From assembly GCA_045530725.1 (NCBI GenBank), contig JAZSCT010000038.1:1-64000 (forward strand): DNA of 64,000 bases, written 5' to 3'. The translations under genes and the position numbers were made by a program. Positions 16,249-24,540 of this stretch are shown here, one piece after another (within the stretch, counting starts at the first letter, position 1; the number at the start of each line of letters is the position of its first letter). This stretch comes from SIG435 sp045530725 (GTDB lineage: Bacteria > Bacillota > Clostridia > UMGS1810). Below the pieces are notes generated by a model. The model had not been told where the DNA came from and did not search any database. It was given only the letters and a program-made list of their open reading frames with translations.

Positions 16249-17318
16249 TAGTTTTCACCTCTTTCTTTTGCTGCTTCTTCAATGGACTTAAGCACATCGT
16301 CTGTAGTAGTAATCATACCGCCTACTCTGTTGCACAGATATACAGGCTTCTTACATCCAATGCTTAATTTCACATCTTCAATCATCTGTCCCATACTGAG
16401 TTCTACAGAAATAAAAGATTTTACTTTGTCTGCTGCCTTGTTGAGTACATCCTTAGGGAATGGCCAGAGAGTGATAGGTCTGATCATACCCACCTTGATG
16501 CCTTTCTTTCTTGCTTCGTCGATAGCATTTTTGGATACACGTGCTGCAACACCGAATGCTACGATACAGATTTCTGCATCATCCATAAGGTATTCTTCAT
16601 ACATTACTTCGTTTTCTTCGACCATTTTGTATCTTTCGTATCTGTCGAAGTTGATTTTTTCAAGTTCTGCAGGATCGATATAAAGAGAGTTTACGATATT
16701 TGGCTCTCTTTCGCACTTTGTACCTGTAAGTGCCCATGGCTTGTCATACTTTGTCACTTCGCCCATATCAAGTGATACAGGTTCCATCATCTGTCCCATT
16801 GTACCGTCTGCAAGAATCATAGCAGGCATTCTGTACTTTTCTGCAAGGTCAAAACCTTTGAATGTAAGGTTTACCATTTCCTGAACAGAATCAGGTGCAA
16901 GTACCAGCATATGATAGTCGCCGTGACCGCCGCCACGTGTAGCCTGGAAATAATCAGACTGTGAAGGCTGAATGCCGCCAAGACCCGGGCCGCCTCTCTG
17001 TACGTTTATTACAAGTGCAGGAAGGTCACATCCTGCAAGGTATGAAAGACCTTCGCTCTTCAAAGAAATTCCGGGGCTTGAAGATGAAGTCATAACTCTC
17101 TTGCCTGTTGAAGCAACACCGATAACCATATTGATGGCTGCTACTTCACTTTCTGCCTGCAAGAATACTCCACCCTCTACCTTAGGGAGTCTCTTTGACA
17201 TATATGCCGCAACTTCTGTCTGCGGTGTAATAGGATAACCGAAATAATGCTTACATCCTGCCATAATAGCAGCTTCAGCCATTGCTTCGTTACCTTTCAT
17301 CAATACTTTTTCGCTCAT
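16248..17318 (-). CDS. 2-oxoacid:ferredoxin oxidoreductase, alpha subunit
   Basis: A 356-residue subunit with the pyrimidine-binding and transketolase-like domains: A-G-C-K-H-Y-F-G-Y-P-I-T-P-Q-T-E-V near the N terminus and S-S-S-P-G-I-S-L-K-S-E-G in the active-site region. Y-P-I-T-P rather than N-P-I-T-P variants is common in KOR/VOR enzymes. With delta, beta and gamma genes on either side this is a four-subunit enzyme; I favour a 2-oxoisovalerate or 2-oxoglutarate substrate but cannot choose. ATG 17318 follows AAGGAGGG; the upstream in-frame ATG at 17342 overlaps the ferredoxin gene. Confidence 0.92.
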   Translation of the reverse strand: MSEKVLMKGNEAMAEAAIMAGCKHYFGYPITPQTEVAAYMSKRLPKVEGGVFLQAESEVAAINMVIGVASTGKRVMTSSSSPGISLKSEGLSYLAGCDLPALVINVQRGGPGLGGIQPSQSDYFQATRGGGHGDYHMLVLAPDSVQEMVNLTFKGFDLAEKYRMPAMILADGTMGQMMEPVSLDMGEVTKYDKPWALTGTKCEREPNIVNSLYIDPAELEKINFDRYERYKMVEENEVMYEEYLMDDAEICIVAFGVAARVSKNAIDEARKKGIKVGMIRPITLWPFPKDVLNKAADKVKSFISVELSMGQMIEDVKLSIGCKKPVYLCNRVGGMITTTDDVLKSIEEAAKERGEN

Positions 17319-17331
17319 ATATATACCCTCC

Positions 17332-17535
17332 TTATTTCTCAACTGTGATTACGCAGTCAGGACACATTGTTGCACAGAATGCACATCCGATACAGTCATC
17401 AGGTGATACAACTGTTGCAGGATGATATCCTTTTGCGTTAAGATCATCTTTAAGTGCTACGATTTTTTTCGGACATGCTGTCACACAAAGACCGCAACCC
17501 TTACACAAATTTTCGTTGAAAGTAACTTTTGCCAT
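17332..17535 (-). CDS. 2-oxoacid:ferredoxin oxidoreductase, delta (ferredoxin) subunit
   Basis: A 67-residue ferredoxin-like protein with two C-x2-C-x2-C-x3-C-P motifs (C-K-G-C-G-L-C-V-T-A-C-P and C-I-G-C-A-F-C-A-T-M-C-P), each binding one [4Fe-4S] cluster. It carries electrons from the TPP site to free ferredoxin. It is the first gene of the delta-alpha-beta-gamma order usual for KOR/VOR enzymes, 13 bases before the alpha start. Confidence 0.93.
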   Translation of the reverse strand: MAKVTFNENLCKGCGLCVTACPKKIVALKDDLNAKGYHPATVVSPDDCIGCAFCATMCPDCVITVEK

Positions 17536-17619
17536 TTGTAATCTTCCTTTCTTAAATCAAAGAAATGTGGGAAACCATATATAATCACACATATGATTTC
17601 TATAACTTTCTGTATTTTG

Positions 17620-18306
17620 TTAGTTTTCTTTTGCCCAACTTTGTCTCACATAGAGAGTGATGGGGAAAAGATTATCAACCTTATTCTTTAGTATATCATA
17701 AAGACTATCCTTAACACAAGTCATTTTTATCTTAAGACCTGTAATAGATGCAATTTTGTCTGCATACTCAAGTGAATTAATCACATTTTCGGCTGTGGTT
17801 TCATCTCCAAGGTTTGAATTGTTTACAATTCCTGTAAACTTCATCCCTGCCGCATCCTCAATCTCCCTCATTACTTCAATTGTAGATTCAGCATCTGATG
17901 TAAGGTAACGGTATTTGTTTATTACAAACAAAAACTCATAGTCACCTTCCTTTAAGATATAGTCAGAATATCTTCCAAGTGCCAGAGCACCTCTGTCATC
18001 TCCGCCCACGTCTATGATTCCTATCTGATTCAAATCGTGAAATATTGAATAGGTTTCTGCAGGAAGTGCAGGGGTATCCACATTTGTATTGGCATAAGGA
18101 GATGAGATAAGTTTGACAGAATTTTCTTCAAGGATATCTCTCGAATCCTTTGTTCTGAAATATGGATTTACTATGTCAAGATCGGCGATAGTCACTTTGT
18201 CAAATGACTTTTTTAAATTAAGTGCATAATTTATCGCAATATTGGTCTTTCCCGAACCATAATGTCCGGCAAAAACAGTAATTCGCTTTAGATTTCTACT
18301 GTCCAT
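17620..18306 (-). CDS. P-loop ATP-binding protein (MinD/ParA-like)
   Basis: A 228-residue protein with Walker A G-H-Y-G-S-G-K-T-N at about residues 14-22, a D-L-D-I-V-N-P-Y switch-like motif and I-D-V-G-G-D-D as Walker B. The G-x-G-K-T loop plus D-I-V-N-P-Y-F-R is typical of an orphan family of SIMIBI ATPases found in clostridial genomes, often near ferredoxin or amino-acid enzymes. No function is established. The start codon lies inside the end of ilvE (19-base overlap), which points to translational coupling with it. Confidence 0.75.
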   Translation of the reverse strand: MDSRNLKRITVFAGHYGSGKTNIAINYALNLKKSFDKVTIADLDIVNPYFRTKDSRDILEENSVKLISSPYANTNVDTPALPAETYSIFHDLNQIGIIDVGGDDRGALALGRYSDYILKEGDYEFLFVINKYRYLTSDAESTIEVMREIEDAAGMKFTGIVNNSNLGDETTAENVINSLEYADKIASITGLKIKMTCVKDSLYDILKNKVDNLFPITLYVRQSWAKEN

Positions 18307-19346
18307 CCGAATGTATCCTCAACTTTTCCCCACTGAATGCCTGTAAGGATATTGTAGAGTTTCTGTGTTACTTCGCCGATTTCCATATTGTTAATTGTGT
18401 ATTTTTTGTCATCATAGAAGAGTTCGCCGATAGGTGATACAACGGCTGCAGTACCGCAACCCCATGCTTCTTCAAGTGTACCGTTTTCCATAGCGGCTGT
18501 AAGTTCGTCAATAGAAAGAAGTCTTTCTGTAACTGTGTAGCCTTCTTTTCTCAATACTTCGATACAGGACTTTCTTGTGATACCGGGAAGAATTGAACCT
18601 GTAAGTGCAGGTGTGATGATTTCGCCGTTGATCTTGAACATTACGTTCATAGCGCCAACTTCTTCGATGTACTTTCTTTCTACACCGTCAAGCCAGAGAA
18701 CCTGAGTGAAGCCCTTCTTTTCTGCGTTTTCGCCTGCTCTGTTTGCTGCTGCATAGTTACCGCCGCATTTTGCAAAGCCTGTACCGCCTCTTACTGCTCT
18801 TACGTCATCTTTTTCAATCATAATCTTAACAGGGTTGATTCCTTCCGGATAGTAACTTCCTGATGGTGATGCGATGATAACAAAAGTAGAATGGTTGATT
18901 GAGTGTACGCCAAGTGTTTCGTCATTTCCAAAGAGGAATGGTCTGATATAGAGGGATTCACCTTCGTTTGAAGGTACCCAGTCTTTTTCCACTTCTACAA
19001 ATGTCTTGATAGCATTGAGCATATCTTCTTCAGGCATAATAGGAAGTCTCAATCTTTCTGCAGAGTTGTTCATTCTCTTCACATTTTCCAATGGTCTGAA
19101 AAGTTGAACCTTACCGTCTGCTCTTCTGTAAGCCTTCATACCTTCAAAGATTTCTGCACCATAGTGGAATACTGTTGCTGCAGGGTGCATAGAAAGATTT
19201 CCGAAAGGAATAATCTTTGCATCATGCCAGCCCTTGTCTCTTGTGTATTCTGCTACAAACATATGATCCGTGAAAGTCTTTCCGAAGCCAAGGTTTTCGG
19301 TAGGTTTAGTCTTAGGTGTTGTTGTTTTTGTAATTTTAATTTCCAT
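18288..19346 (-). CDS. ilvE: Branched-chain amino acid aminotransferase
   Basis: A 352-residue class IV PLP aminotransferase that interconverts Leu, Ile and Val with their 2-oxoacids. Key regions include F-H-Y-G-A-E-I-F-E-G-M-K-A-Y-R, R-P-F-L-F-G, and the Lys in A-K-C-G-G-N-Y-A-A that would carry PLP, followed by E-E-V-G-A-M-N and L-P-G-I-T-R. It could supply the 2-oxoacids for the ferredoxin oxidoreductase encoded just downstream. It is preceded by AAGGAG and lies 15 bases after the fusion gene, apparently in the same transcript. Confidence 0.93.
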   Translation of the reverse strand: MEIKITKTTTPKTKPTENLGFGKTFTDHMFVAEYTRDKGWHDAKIIPFGNLSMHPAATVFHYGAEIFEGMKAYRRADGKVQLFRPLENVKRMNNSAERLRLPIMPEEDMLNAIKTFVEVEKDWVPSNEGESLYIRPFLFGNDETLGVHSINHSTFVIIASPSGSYYPEGINPVKIMIEKDDVRAVRGGTGFAKCGGNYAAANRAGENAEKKGFTQVLWLDGVERKYIEEVGAMNVMFKINGEIITPALTGSILPGITRKSCIEVLRKEGYTVTERLLSIDELTAAMENGTLEEAWGCGTAAVVSPIGELFYDDKKYTINNMEIGEVTQKLYNILTGIQWGKVEDTFGWTVEI

Positions 19347-19361
19347 ATTTTTATCTCCTTA

Positions 19362-21818
19362 TCAGTCTTCGGTAACGATACCATCGACTTTTTTGATTTT
19401 TAATCTTTCTACTGCTTCTTCTCTCATTTTGTATTTGAGAATCTTTCCTGCGGCATTCATAGGGAATGCATCCACAAAGTCTATATATTTAGGACATTTG
19501 TGCTTAGCCATATGTGAACGGATATATTCTTTCATCTCATCCACAGTCATTTCTTCGTTTTCCTTAAGAATGATACAAGCCATAATTTCTTCGCCATACT
19601 GTTCATCGGGAATACCTATTACCTGTACATCCTTTACCTTATCGTGAGTATAGATAAATTCTTCTATTTCCTTAGGATAGATATTTTCACCGCCACGGAT
19701 AATCATATCCTTAAGTCTTCCTGTGATACGATAGTTTCCTTCAGGAGTTCTTAATGCAAGGTCACCTGTGTGAAGCCATCCGTCCTTGTCGATAGCGGCC
19801 TGAGTTGCAGCAGGCATCTTGTAATAGCCCTTCATAATGTTGTATCCTCTTGCAACAAACTCACCTGTCACATTGTCAGGCAAATCCTCGCCTGTTTCAG
19901 GATCTACTATCTTACATTCTATTTCAGGAAGCGCTCTTCCTACTGTGGAAACTCTCACTTCGATAGAATCATCTGTTGAACTCATTGTACATCCGGGGCT
20001 TGCCTCTGTCTGTCCATATACGATAGTGATTTCTTTCATATTCATTTCTTCCACTACCTGCTTCATTACAGGTTCGGGACAAGGAGAACCTGCCATAATA
20101 CCTGTTCTCATATGAGAGAAGTCAGTCTTTTTAAAGTCAGGATGCTCAAGCATTGCTATAAACATTGTAGGCACACCGTGAAAGGCTGTGATACGCTCCT
20201 GATGAACACAGGCAAGTGCCGGCTTCGGCGTGAAGTATGGAAGAGGATAAAGTGTACCGCCGTGAGTCATGGTGGCTGTCATTGCAAGTACCATTCCGAA
20301 ACAATGGAACATAGGTACCTGAATCATCATACGGTCTGCAGTAGATAAGTCCATTCTGTCGCCGATACATTTACCGTTGTTTACCACATTGTAATGGGTA
20401 AGCATTACACCTTTAGGGAATCCTGTGGTTCCCGATGTGTACTGCATATTACATACATCGTGTACGTTTACCTTGTCTGCCATTCTTCTTATTTCGTCTA
20501 TATGCACCTTATCGCCTTTTGAAAGTGCCTTCTCCCATGTGAGACATCCCTTTTGCTTATATCCGATTGTGATGATGTTTCTTAAGAACGGAAGTCTCTT
20601 TGAGTGAAGAGGAGCATCTTCAGGCTTGGTTTCAAGTTCGGGACAAAGTTCTGCCATAATGCCTGCATAGTCGGAATCACGATACCCCTCAACCTGAATA
20701 AGAGTATGTGTGTCTGACTGTTTTAAAAGGTACTCTGCTTCGTGAATCTTGTAGGCAGTATTTACTGTTACAAGTACGGCACCGATCTTTGTGGTTGCCC
20801 AGAATGCTATGTACCATTCAGGAACATTGGTTGCCCACAGCGCTACGTGGCTTCCTGCCTTTACGCCAAGTGCCACAAGTGCTTTGGCAAAATTGTCAAC
20901 GTCGTCTCTGAACTGAGAATATGTTCTTGTATAATCAAGTGTGGTGTATTTGAAAGCATACTGGTCAGGGAATTCCTCAACCATTTTGTCAAGAACCTGA
21001 GAGAAGGTCTTTTCTATAAGAGCTTCTTTTTTCCACACAAATTTACCTGTCTTTCTGTTGTTGTCATAAAGTGTACTCTGTGCTCTTGAAAGATTGTTGT
21101 AACGGGACATAAAACTTACGAAATGAGGGAAGATAATGTCATAGTCACTTATTTCATCCACCCATTGAGGATCCCATTCTATAGAAACAAATCCGTCAAA
21201 ATTGATGCTTCTGAGAGCGTTGATGAAATCATCTATAGGAAGTGAACCTTCGCCGATGATTGAGTGCACATTTTCACTCTCTGAGTCTTTGATATGAACG
21301 TGCTTAATGGATGCACCCAGATTTGTGATTGTCTGTTCTGCAGTCTCTCCGTTTATTCTGTATGGATAGTGAAGATCCCAGAGTGTACCCAGATTGTCGT
21401 GGGCAAATTCCACGATAAGTTCTCTTAACCTGGATGTGTCTGCATAATATCCTACAGTTTCCACAAGGATGGTTATTCCTTCTGTTTCTGCCAGGGGCAA
21501 TGCTTTTCTGACAAAATCCTTTGCATCGGTTGAAGATTTGAGTCTTAAATATGGTGTGTGAAGTTTCTTTGCAACGGGGATAGCCGCCTCAAATTCTTCA
21601 AATGCTTTCTCTTCATCTGACATATCTGTCACAATGTCAATACATGGAACTTTTACATTGTATTCTATAAGTCTGTGATAAACACTTGAAAGATTTTCGT
21701 CTTTTAATTCCTTTACTGAGTGAATTTCAATTCCGTTGAACTTATACTCGGACGCGATATTTAAAAAGTCTGTGAAAGTGAAATCAGACCATTTATTTGT
21801 TGAAAATGATAAGTTCAT
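19362..21818 (-). CDS. Fusion of TIM-barrel sugar isomerase-like domain and acyl-CoA ligase
   Basis: An 818-residue two-domain protein. Residues 1-240 form a xylose-isomerase-like/AP-endonuclease-2 barrel whose expected metal ligands are all present: Glu120 (V-E-T-V-G), Asp148 (W-D-L-H), His174/His176 (H-V-H-I-K-D) and Glu214 (I-E-W-D). Residues from about 265 form a complete AMP-forming acid-CoA ligase with Q-Y-T-S-G-T-T-G-F-P-K-G, V-Y-G-Q-T-E-A-S and the C-terminal G-K-I-L-K-Y-K. The reading frame is continuous, so the fusion is encoded rather than inferred from neighbours. It overlaps the LeuA-like gene by one base (TAATG). The substrate is unknown. Confidence 0.85.
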   Translation of the reverse strand: MNLSFSTNKWSDFTFTDFLNIASEYKFNGIEIHSVKELKDENLSSVYHRLIEYNVKVPCIDIVTDMSDEEKAFEEFEAAIPVAKKLHTPYLRLKSSTDAKDFVRKALPLAETEGITILVETVGYYADTSRLRELIVEFAHDNLGTLWDLHYPYRINGETAEQTITNLGASIKHVHIKDSESENVHSIIGEGSLPIDDFINALRSINFDGFVSIEWDPQWVDEISDYDIIFPHFVSFMSRYNNLSRAQSTLYDNNRKTGKFVWKKEALIEKTFSQVLDKMVEEFPDQYAFKYTTLDYTRTYSQFRDDVDNFAKALVALGVKAGSHVALWATNVPEWYIAFWATTKIGAVLVTVNTAYKIHEAEYLLKQSDTHTLIQVEGYRDSDYAGIMAELCPELETKPEDAPLHSKRLPFLRNIITIGYKQKGCLTWEKALSKGDKVHIDEIRRMADKVNVHDVCNMQYTSGTTGFPKGVMLTHYNVVNNGKCIGDRMDLSTADRMMIQVPMFHCFGMVLAMTATMTHGGTLYPLPYFTPKPALACVHQERITAFHGVPTMFIAMLEHPDFKKTDFSHMRTGIMAGSPCPEPVMKQVVEEMNMKEITIVYGQTEASPGCTMSSTDDSIEVRVSTVGRALPEIECKIVDPETGEDLPDNVTGEFVARGYNIMKGYYKMPAATQAAIDKDGWLHTGDLALRTPEGNYRITGRLKDMIIRGGENIYPKEIEEFIYTHDKVKDVQVIGIPDEQYGEEIMACIILKENEEMTVDEMKEYIRSHMAKHKCPKYIDFVDAFPMNAAGKILKYKMREEAVERLKIKKVDGIVTED

Positions 21819-23230
21819 TAAAATTCCTCCTCAAAACAAATTTTGTTCAATGCGCTGATATATGCCTTGATACTTGCACCTACAACGTCGGTGGAAATAC
21901 CCTTGCCTGAATATACCTTGCCTTCGTGGCGAAGTTTCACGATACTTTCACCCATGGCTTCATGGCCTCTTGTCACCGACTGAATCTGGAAGTCATCAAG
22001 TTCGAAGTGGTGTCCTGTAATCTGTTCTATAGCCATAAATGATGCATCAATAGGTCCGTTTCCTGCGGATATTCCATGGATGACTTTTTCATCTTTGATA
22101 AGTTCGATATTTGCAGTAGGGGTAATGATATCGCCTGAGTTGATAACATAACTCTTAAGAACATATGTGGGGCTTACCTGCATTGCAACACTTGCGATGA
22201 TTGCATCAAGTTCTTTGACACCCACATTTTTCTTATTTGCTGTTTTTACAAATTCATTATATACGTTGTTTACATCTTCGTCAGAAAGATCGTAACCGAT
22301 TTTTGCTATTGTTTCTGCAATAGTTCTTATATCTGTGTCTTTTGAGAATACTGCATCTTCAACAATAACACCGCCTGTGCCGTAATCAAATGATGTATTT
22401 TCGTTTGATTTGTCACCTGATACAAAACTCATACTTCTTACTGCATTGTCAAGAACTGTCATGTTGATTTTTGTATCTATTCCAAGTGAATCTGATTTCT
22501 GTCTGAATACGTCTGCAATGGATTTAAGTTTCGGGCATCTTTCTGAAGCCATTGTGGTCTTTATCTGTGTAACACCTGCTCTCACACATGAGATTGCACA
22601 GGCTGCTGCCATATGAAGATCGTTTGAACATTCAACAGAAAGTGTAACGCTTTTAAGTTCTTCAACATCATTATAGAGTCCTTTGATATATTCTGCAAAT
22701 TCTGTAGGAAGCATTGTTCCAGCAGAATCACATACAGTAATTGTCTTTGCTCCTGATGCGATGGCTGTTCTGATAGCCTTTATAAGAAAATCCCTTTCTG
22801 CTCTTGTGGAGTCTGCCATAGAAACTTCCACATCATCTGTAAGAGATGCTGCCTTCTTTGTAAGATTTTCTATCATTTCGATAATCTTGTCAGGCTTTTT
22901 GTGGCAGATGTATTCCATCTGTACTGTTGAAACAGGAACTATAATATGGAGTCTTGACTTAAGGGCACCCTTGATTGCTTCATATGCTTCTTCAACACCC
23001 TTTTCTGTAAGTTCCACAGGACAGGAAATAATACTGTTTTTTACAATTGGTGAAATTGTGTGAAGGAAAAGTACGTCTGACTTGCCGCTTGTAATAGGGG
23101 CAGTTTCTATAACATCTACATTAAGTTTGTCAAGTTGTTTTGCTACTTCTGTCTTCTCTTTGAAACTTAACATATTTGTTTCTCTCTGTGCTACTTCTCT
23201 CAATGTAATATCTGAGATTTTTATATTCAT
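21818..23230 (-). CDS. LeuA-like protein lacking canonical metal ligands
   Basis: A 470-residue protein with an N-terminal HMGL/2-isopropylmalate-synthase barrel and a C-terminal LeuA regulatory domain (about 350-465: G-N-G-P-I-D-A-S-F-M-A-I...D-V-V-G-A-S-I-K-A-Y). In true LeuA the first motif is D-T-T-L-R-D-G-E-Q; here residues 7-15 are D-I-T-L-R-E-V-A-Q. The metal-binding H-T-H-D-D is replaced by E-C-S-N-D at 200-204, and the N-G-I-G-E-R-A-G-N loop is also lost. It is therefore unlikely to run the metal-dependent Claisen condensation of LeuA. It heads the fusion-ilvE group, 11 bases after the amidohydrolase. Confidence 0.8.
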   Translation of the reverse strand: MNIKISDITLREVAQRETNMLSFKEKTEVAKQLDKLNVDVIETAPITSGKSDVLFLHTISPIVKNSIISCPVELTEKGVEEAYEAIKGALKSRLHIIVPVSTVQMEYICHKKPDKIIEMIENLTKKAASLTDDVEVSMADSTRAERDFLIKAIRTAIASGAKTITVCDSAGTMLPTEFAEYIKGLYNDVEELKSVTLSVECSNDLHMAAACAISCVRAGVTQIKTTMASERCPKLKSIADVFRQKSDSLGIDTKINMTVLDNAVRSMSFVSGDKSNENTSFDYGTGGVIVEDAVFSKDTDIRTIAETIAKIGYDLSDEDVNNVYNEFVKTANKKNVGVKELDAIIASVAMQVSPTYVLKSYVINSGDIITPTANIELIKDEKVIHGISAGNGPIDASFMAIEQITGHHFELDDFQIQSVTRGHEAMGESIVKLRHEGKVYSGKGISTDVVGASIKAYISALNKICFEEEF

Positions 23231-23241
23231 AATGATCTCTC

Positions 23242-24027
23242 CTATAATTTTAAAATATGTTGTGCATTCTTATAAAGAATCAGTTCATTCTGTGAATCAT
23301 CAAGCCCGATATCAAAAAACTTCTTTAGTTCATCCTTTGGTGTCCACATAGGAAAATCTGTTCCGTAAAGGATTCTTTCTGCACCGTATATATTGATAAG
23401 TTCTTTTGCTCTTTTGAGCCCTATATAATCAAGAGAACTTGATGTATCCAGATAACAGTTTGTATCTTTGAGATATTCAAGTGCCAGATCGTATAAGGAC
23501 CATCCGCCGAAATGTGCTCCAATCGCTATCAGACGAGGGAAATCGCCTAATAGCTTACGTAGTCGTGAAGGATGGGAATAGGTGTATCTGTAATCTCCTG
23601 TATGTATCAGAAGAGGTATCTCTTCTGACTGAAGATAGTCGTATAGTTCATACATACGCTTATCATCCATATTATATTTCTGTGTATCAGGGTGAATCTT
23701 GACACCCTTAAGTCCCAGTTTCTTTGCACGTTCTGCCTCTTCAAGTTTGTTTTCAAAATCTGCATGCATTGTCATAAACCCGATAAATTCTTTGTGCTCT
23801 TCACATTCAGAAGCGATATAATTGTTGATTGTCTGAACATGGTCTTTGTCAACTGCAACTGAATGTACAACATAGTTTGTGATTCCACACTCTGAACCAA
23901 TTTCCACAAGATGTTTGCTTGTGCCTTTGGCATCCATTTCTATATTGTAAAACTCGCCTACACTTTTCACAGCTTTTTCTGCAATTTTTTCAGGATATAT
24001 ATGACAATGAAAATCTATTATCTTCAT
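23242..24027 (-). CDS. Amidohydrolase-family metal-dependent hydrolase/decarboxylase
   Basis: A 261-residue barrel protein of the amidohydrolase-2 group. The metal motif H-x-H is D-F-H-C-H at residues 5-9, later ligands appear in K-I-H-P-D, L-I-H-T-G and G-A-H-F-G-G, and the conserved Asp is in L-Y-G-T-D-F-P. Relatives decarboxylate or hydrolyse aromatic or keto acids, so it may process the acid used by the downstream CoA ligase; that is inference. The start at 24027 follows GGAGG by six bases. A terminator hairpin lies only 14 bases upstream of this site, so expression may depend on read-through. Confidence 0.8.
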   Translation of the reverse strand: MKIIDFHCHIYPEKIAEKAVKSVGEFYNIEMDAKGTSKHLVEIGSECGITNYVVHSVAVDKDHVQTINNYIASECEEHKEFIGFMTMHADFENKLEEAERAKKLGLKGVKIHPDTQKYNMDDKRMYELYDYLQSEEIPLLIHTGDYRYTYSHPSRLRKLLGDFPRLIAIGAHFGGWSLYDLALEYLKDTNCYLDTSSSLDYIGLKRAKELINIYGAERILYGTDFPMWTPKDELKKFFDIGLDDSQNELILYKNAQHILKL

Positions 24028-24040
24028 TTCGAGCCTCCAA

Positions 24041-24072
24041 CAAAAAGCGGTTTTGCAAAAAAGCAAAACCGC
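24041..24072 (-). terminator. Terminator or attenuator before the amidohydrolase
   Basis: GCGGTTTTGC (24047-24056) and GCAAAACCGC (24063-24072) form a 10-bp stem around six bases, and on the minus strand a T5 run follows. It lies between the small membrane protein gene and the amidohydrolase operon, with no obvious promoter after it. Confidence 0.75.
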
Positions 24073-24105
24073 ATAAATTCATTTCTTACACCTTACGGTG
24101 CCACC

Positions 24106-24357
24106 TTATACAAGGTATGAAAAATTCATAGTTTGCTTTTTTAGTATATTTGTGATTCCGATTAGTAGTGCTATAATAATGGCATTTAGTAGTAGGCCTG
24201 AAATCAATATAATGCTAATAATGGCAAACAACAAAATAGACACTGCAACAACAGTGTCCATAATGATTTCGTTATTTTTTGCAGAAGAACAAGAAGGTGC
24301 AAATGAATCTGCATCTTTTGATGAATTATTAGTGTTAAAGAACTTAAACACTTTCAT
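24106..24357 (-). CDS. Small membrane protein of unknown function
   Basis: An 83-residue protein. Residues 1-32 are polar with many Ser, Asp and Asn. Residues 33-70 are almost entirely Ile, Leu, Val and Ala, enough for one long or two short membrane helices around a Gly-Leu turn. The tail is basic, then ends F-S-Y-L-V. I recognise no family. The ribosome binding site is excellent (AGGAGG, eight bases). A consensus promoter with paired upstream repeats precedes it and a terminator follows, so this is a separately regulated unit. Confidence 0.7.
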   Translation of the reverse strand: MKVFKFFNTNNSSKDADSFAPSCSSAKNNEIIMDTVVAVSILLFAIISIILISGLLLNAIIIALLIGITNILKKQTMNFSYLV

Positions 24358-24417
24358 CTCTGAGTCCTCCTAAAAAAGTAATTTTACGGCTTAACCACCG
24401 AAAAAAATTATGCAATA

Positions 24418-24446
24418 ATAATAACACTTTACACACAAATAGTCAA
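24418..24446 (-). promoter_or_regulatory. Promoter of the small membrane protein
   Basis: TTGACT (24441-24446) and TATTAT (24418-24423) on the minus strand, 17 bases apart. Confidence 0.7.
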
Positions 24447-24448
24447 GG

Positions 24449-24485
24449 AACTATACTATTTTGTAGAGAAACTATACTTTTTTGT
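24449..24485 (-). promoter_or_regulatory. Paired direct repeats upstream of the -35 box
   Basis: AACTATACTATTTTGT (24449-24464) and AACTATACTTTTTTGT (24470-24485), as read on the plus strand, differ at one base and start 21 bases apart, two helical turns. On the minus strand the AGTATAGTT units end just before the -35 box. The arrangement fits an activator dimer, and resembles LytTR (AgrA/ComE-type) sites, although the second base departs from that consensus. Confidence 0.6.
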
Positions 24486-24540
24486 GTATCGTTATAGGGG
24501 AATATAGCAAATTTACCGTATTTTGTGCAAAATTTGTCAC

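Noticed and set aside
24096..24122. T-box-like string AGGTGGCACCG before a terminator
   Set aside because: A T-box riboswitch needs a stem I with a specifier loop upstream. That space is taken by the end of a coding gene, and the short hairpins explain the string.
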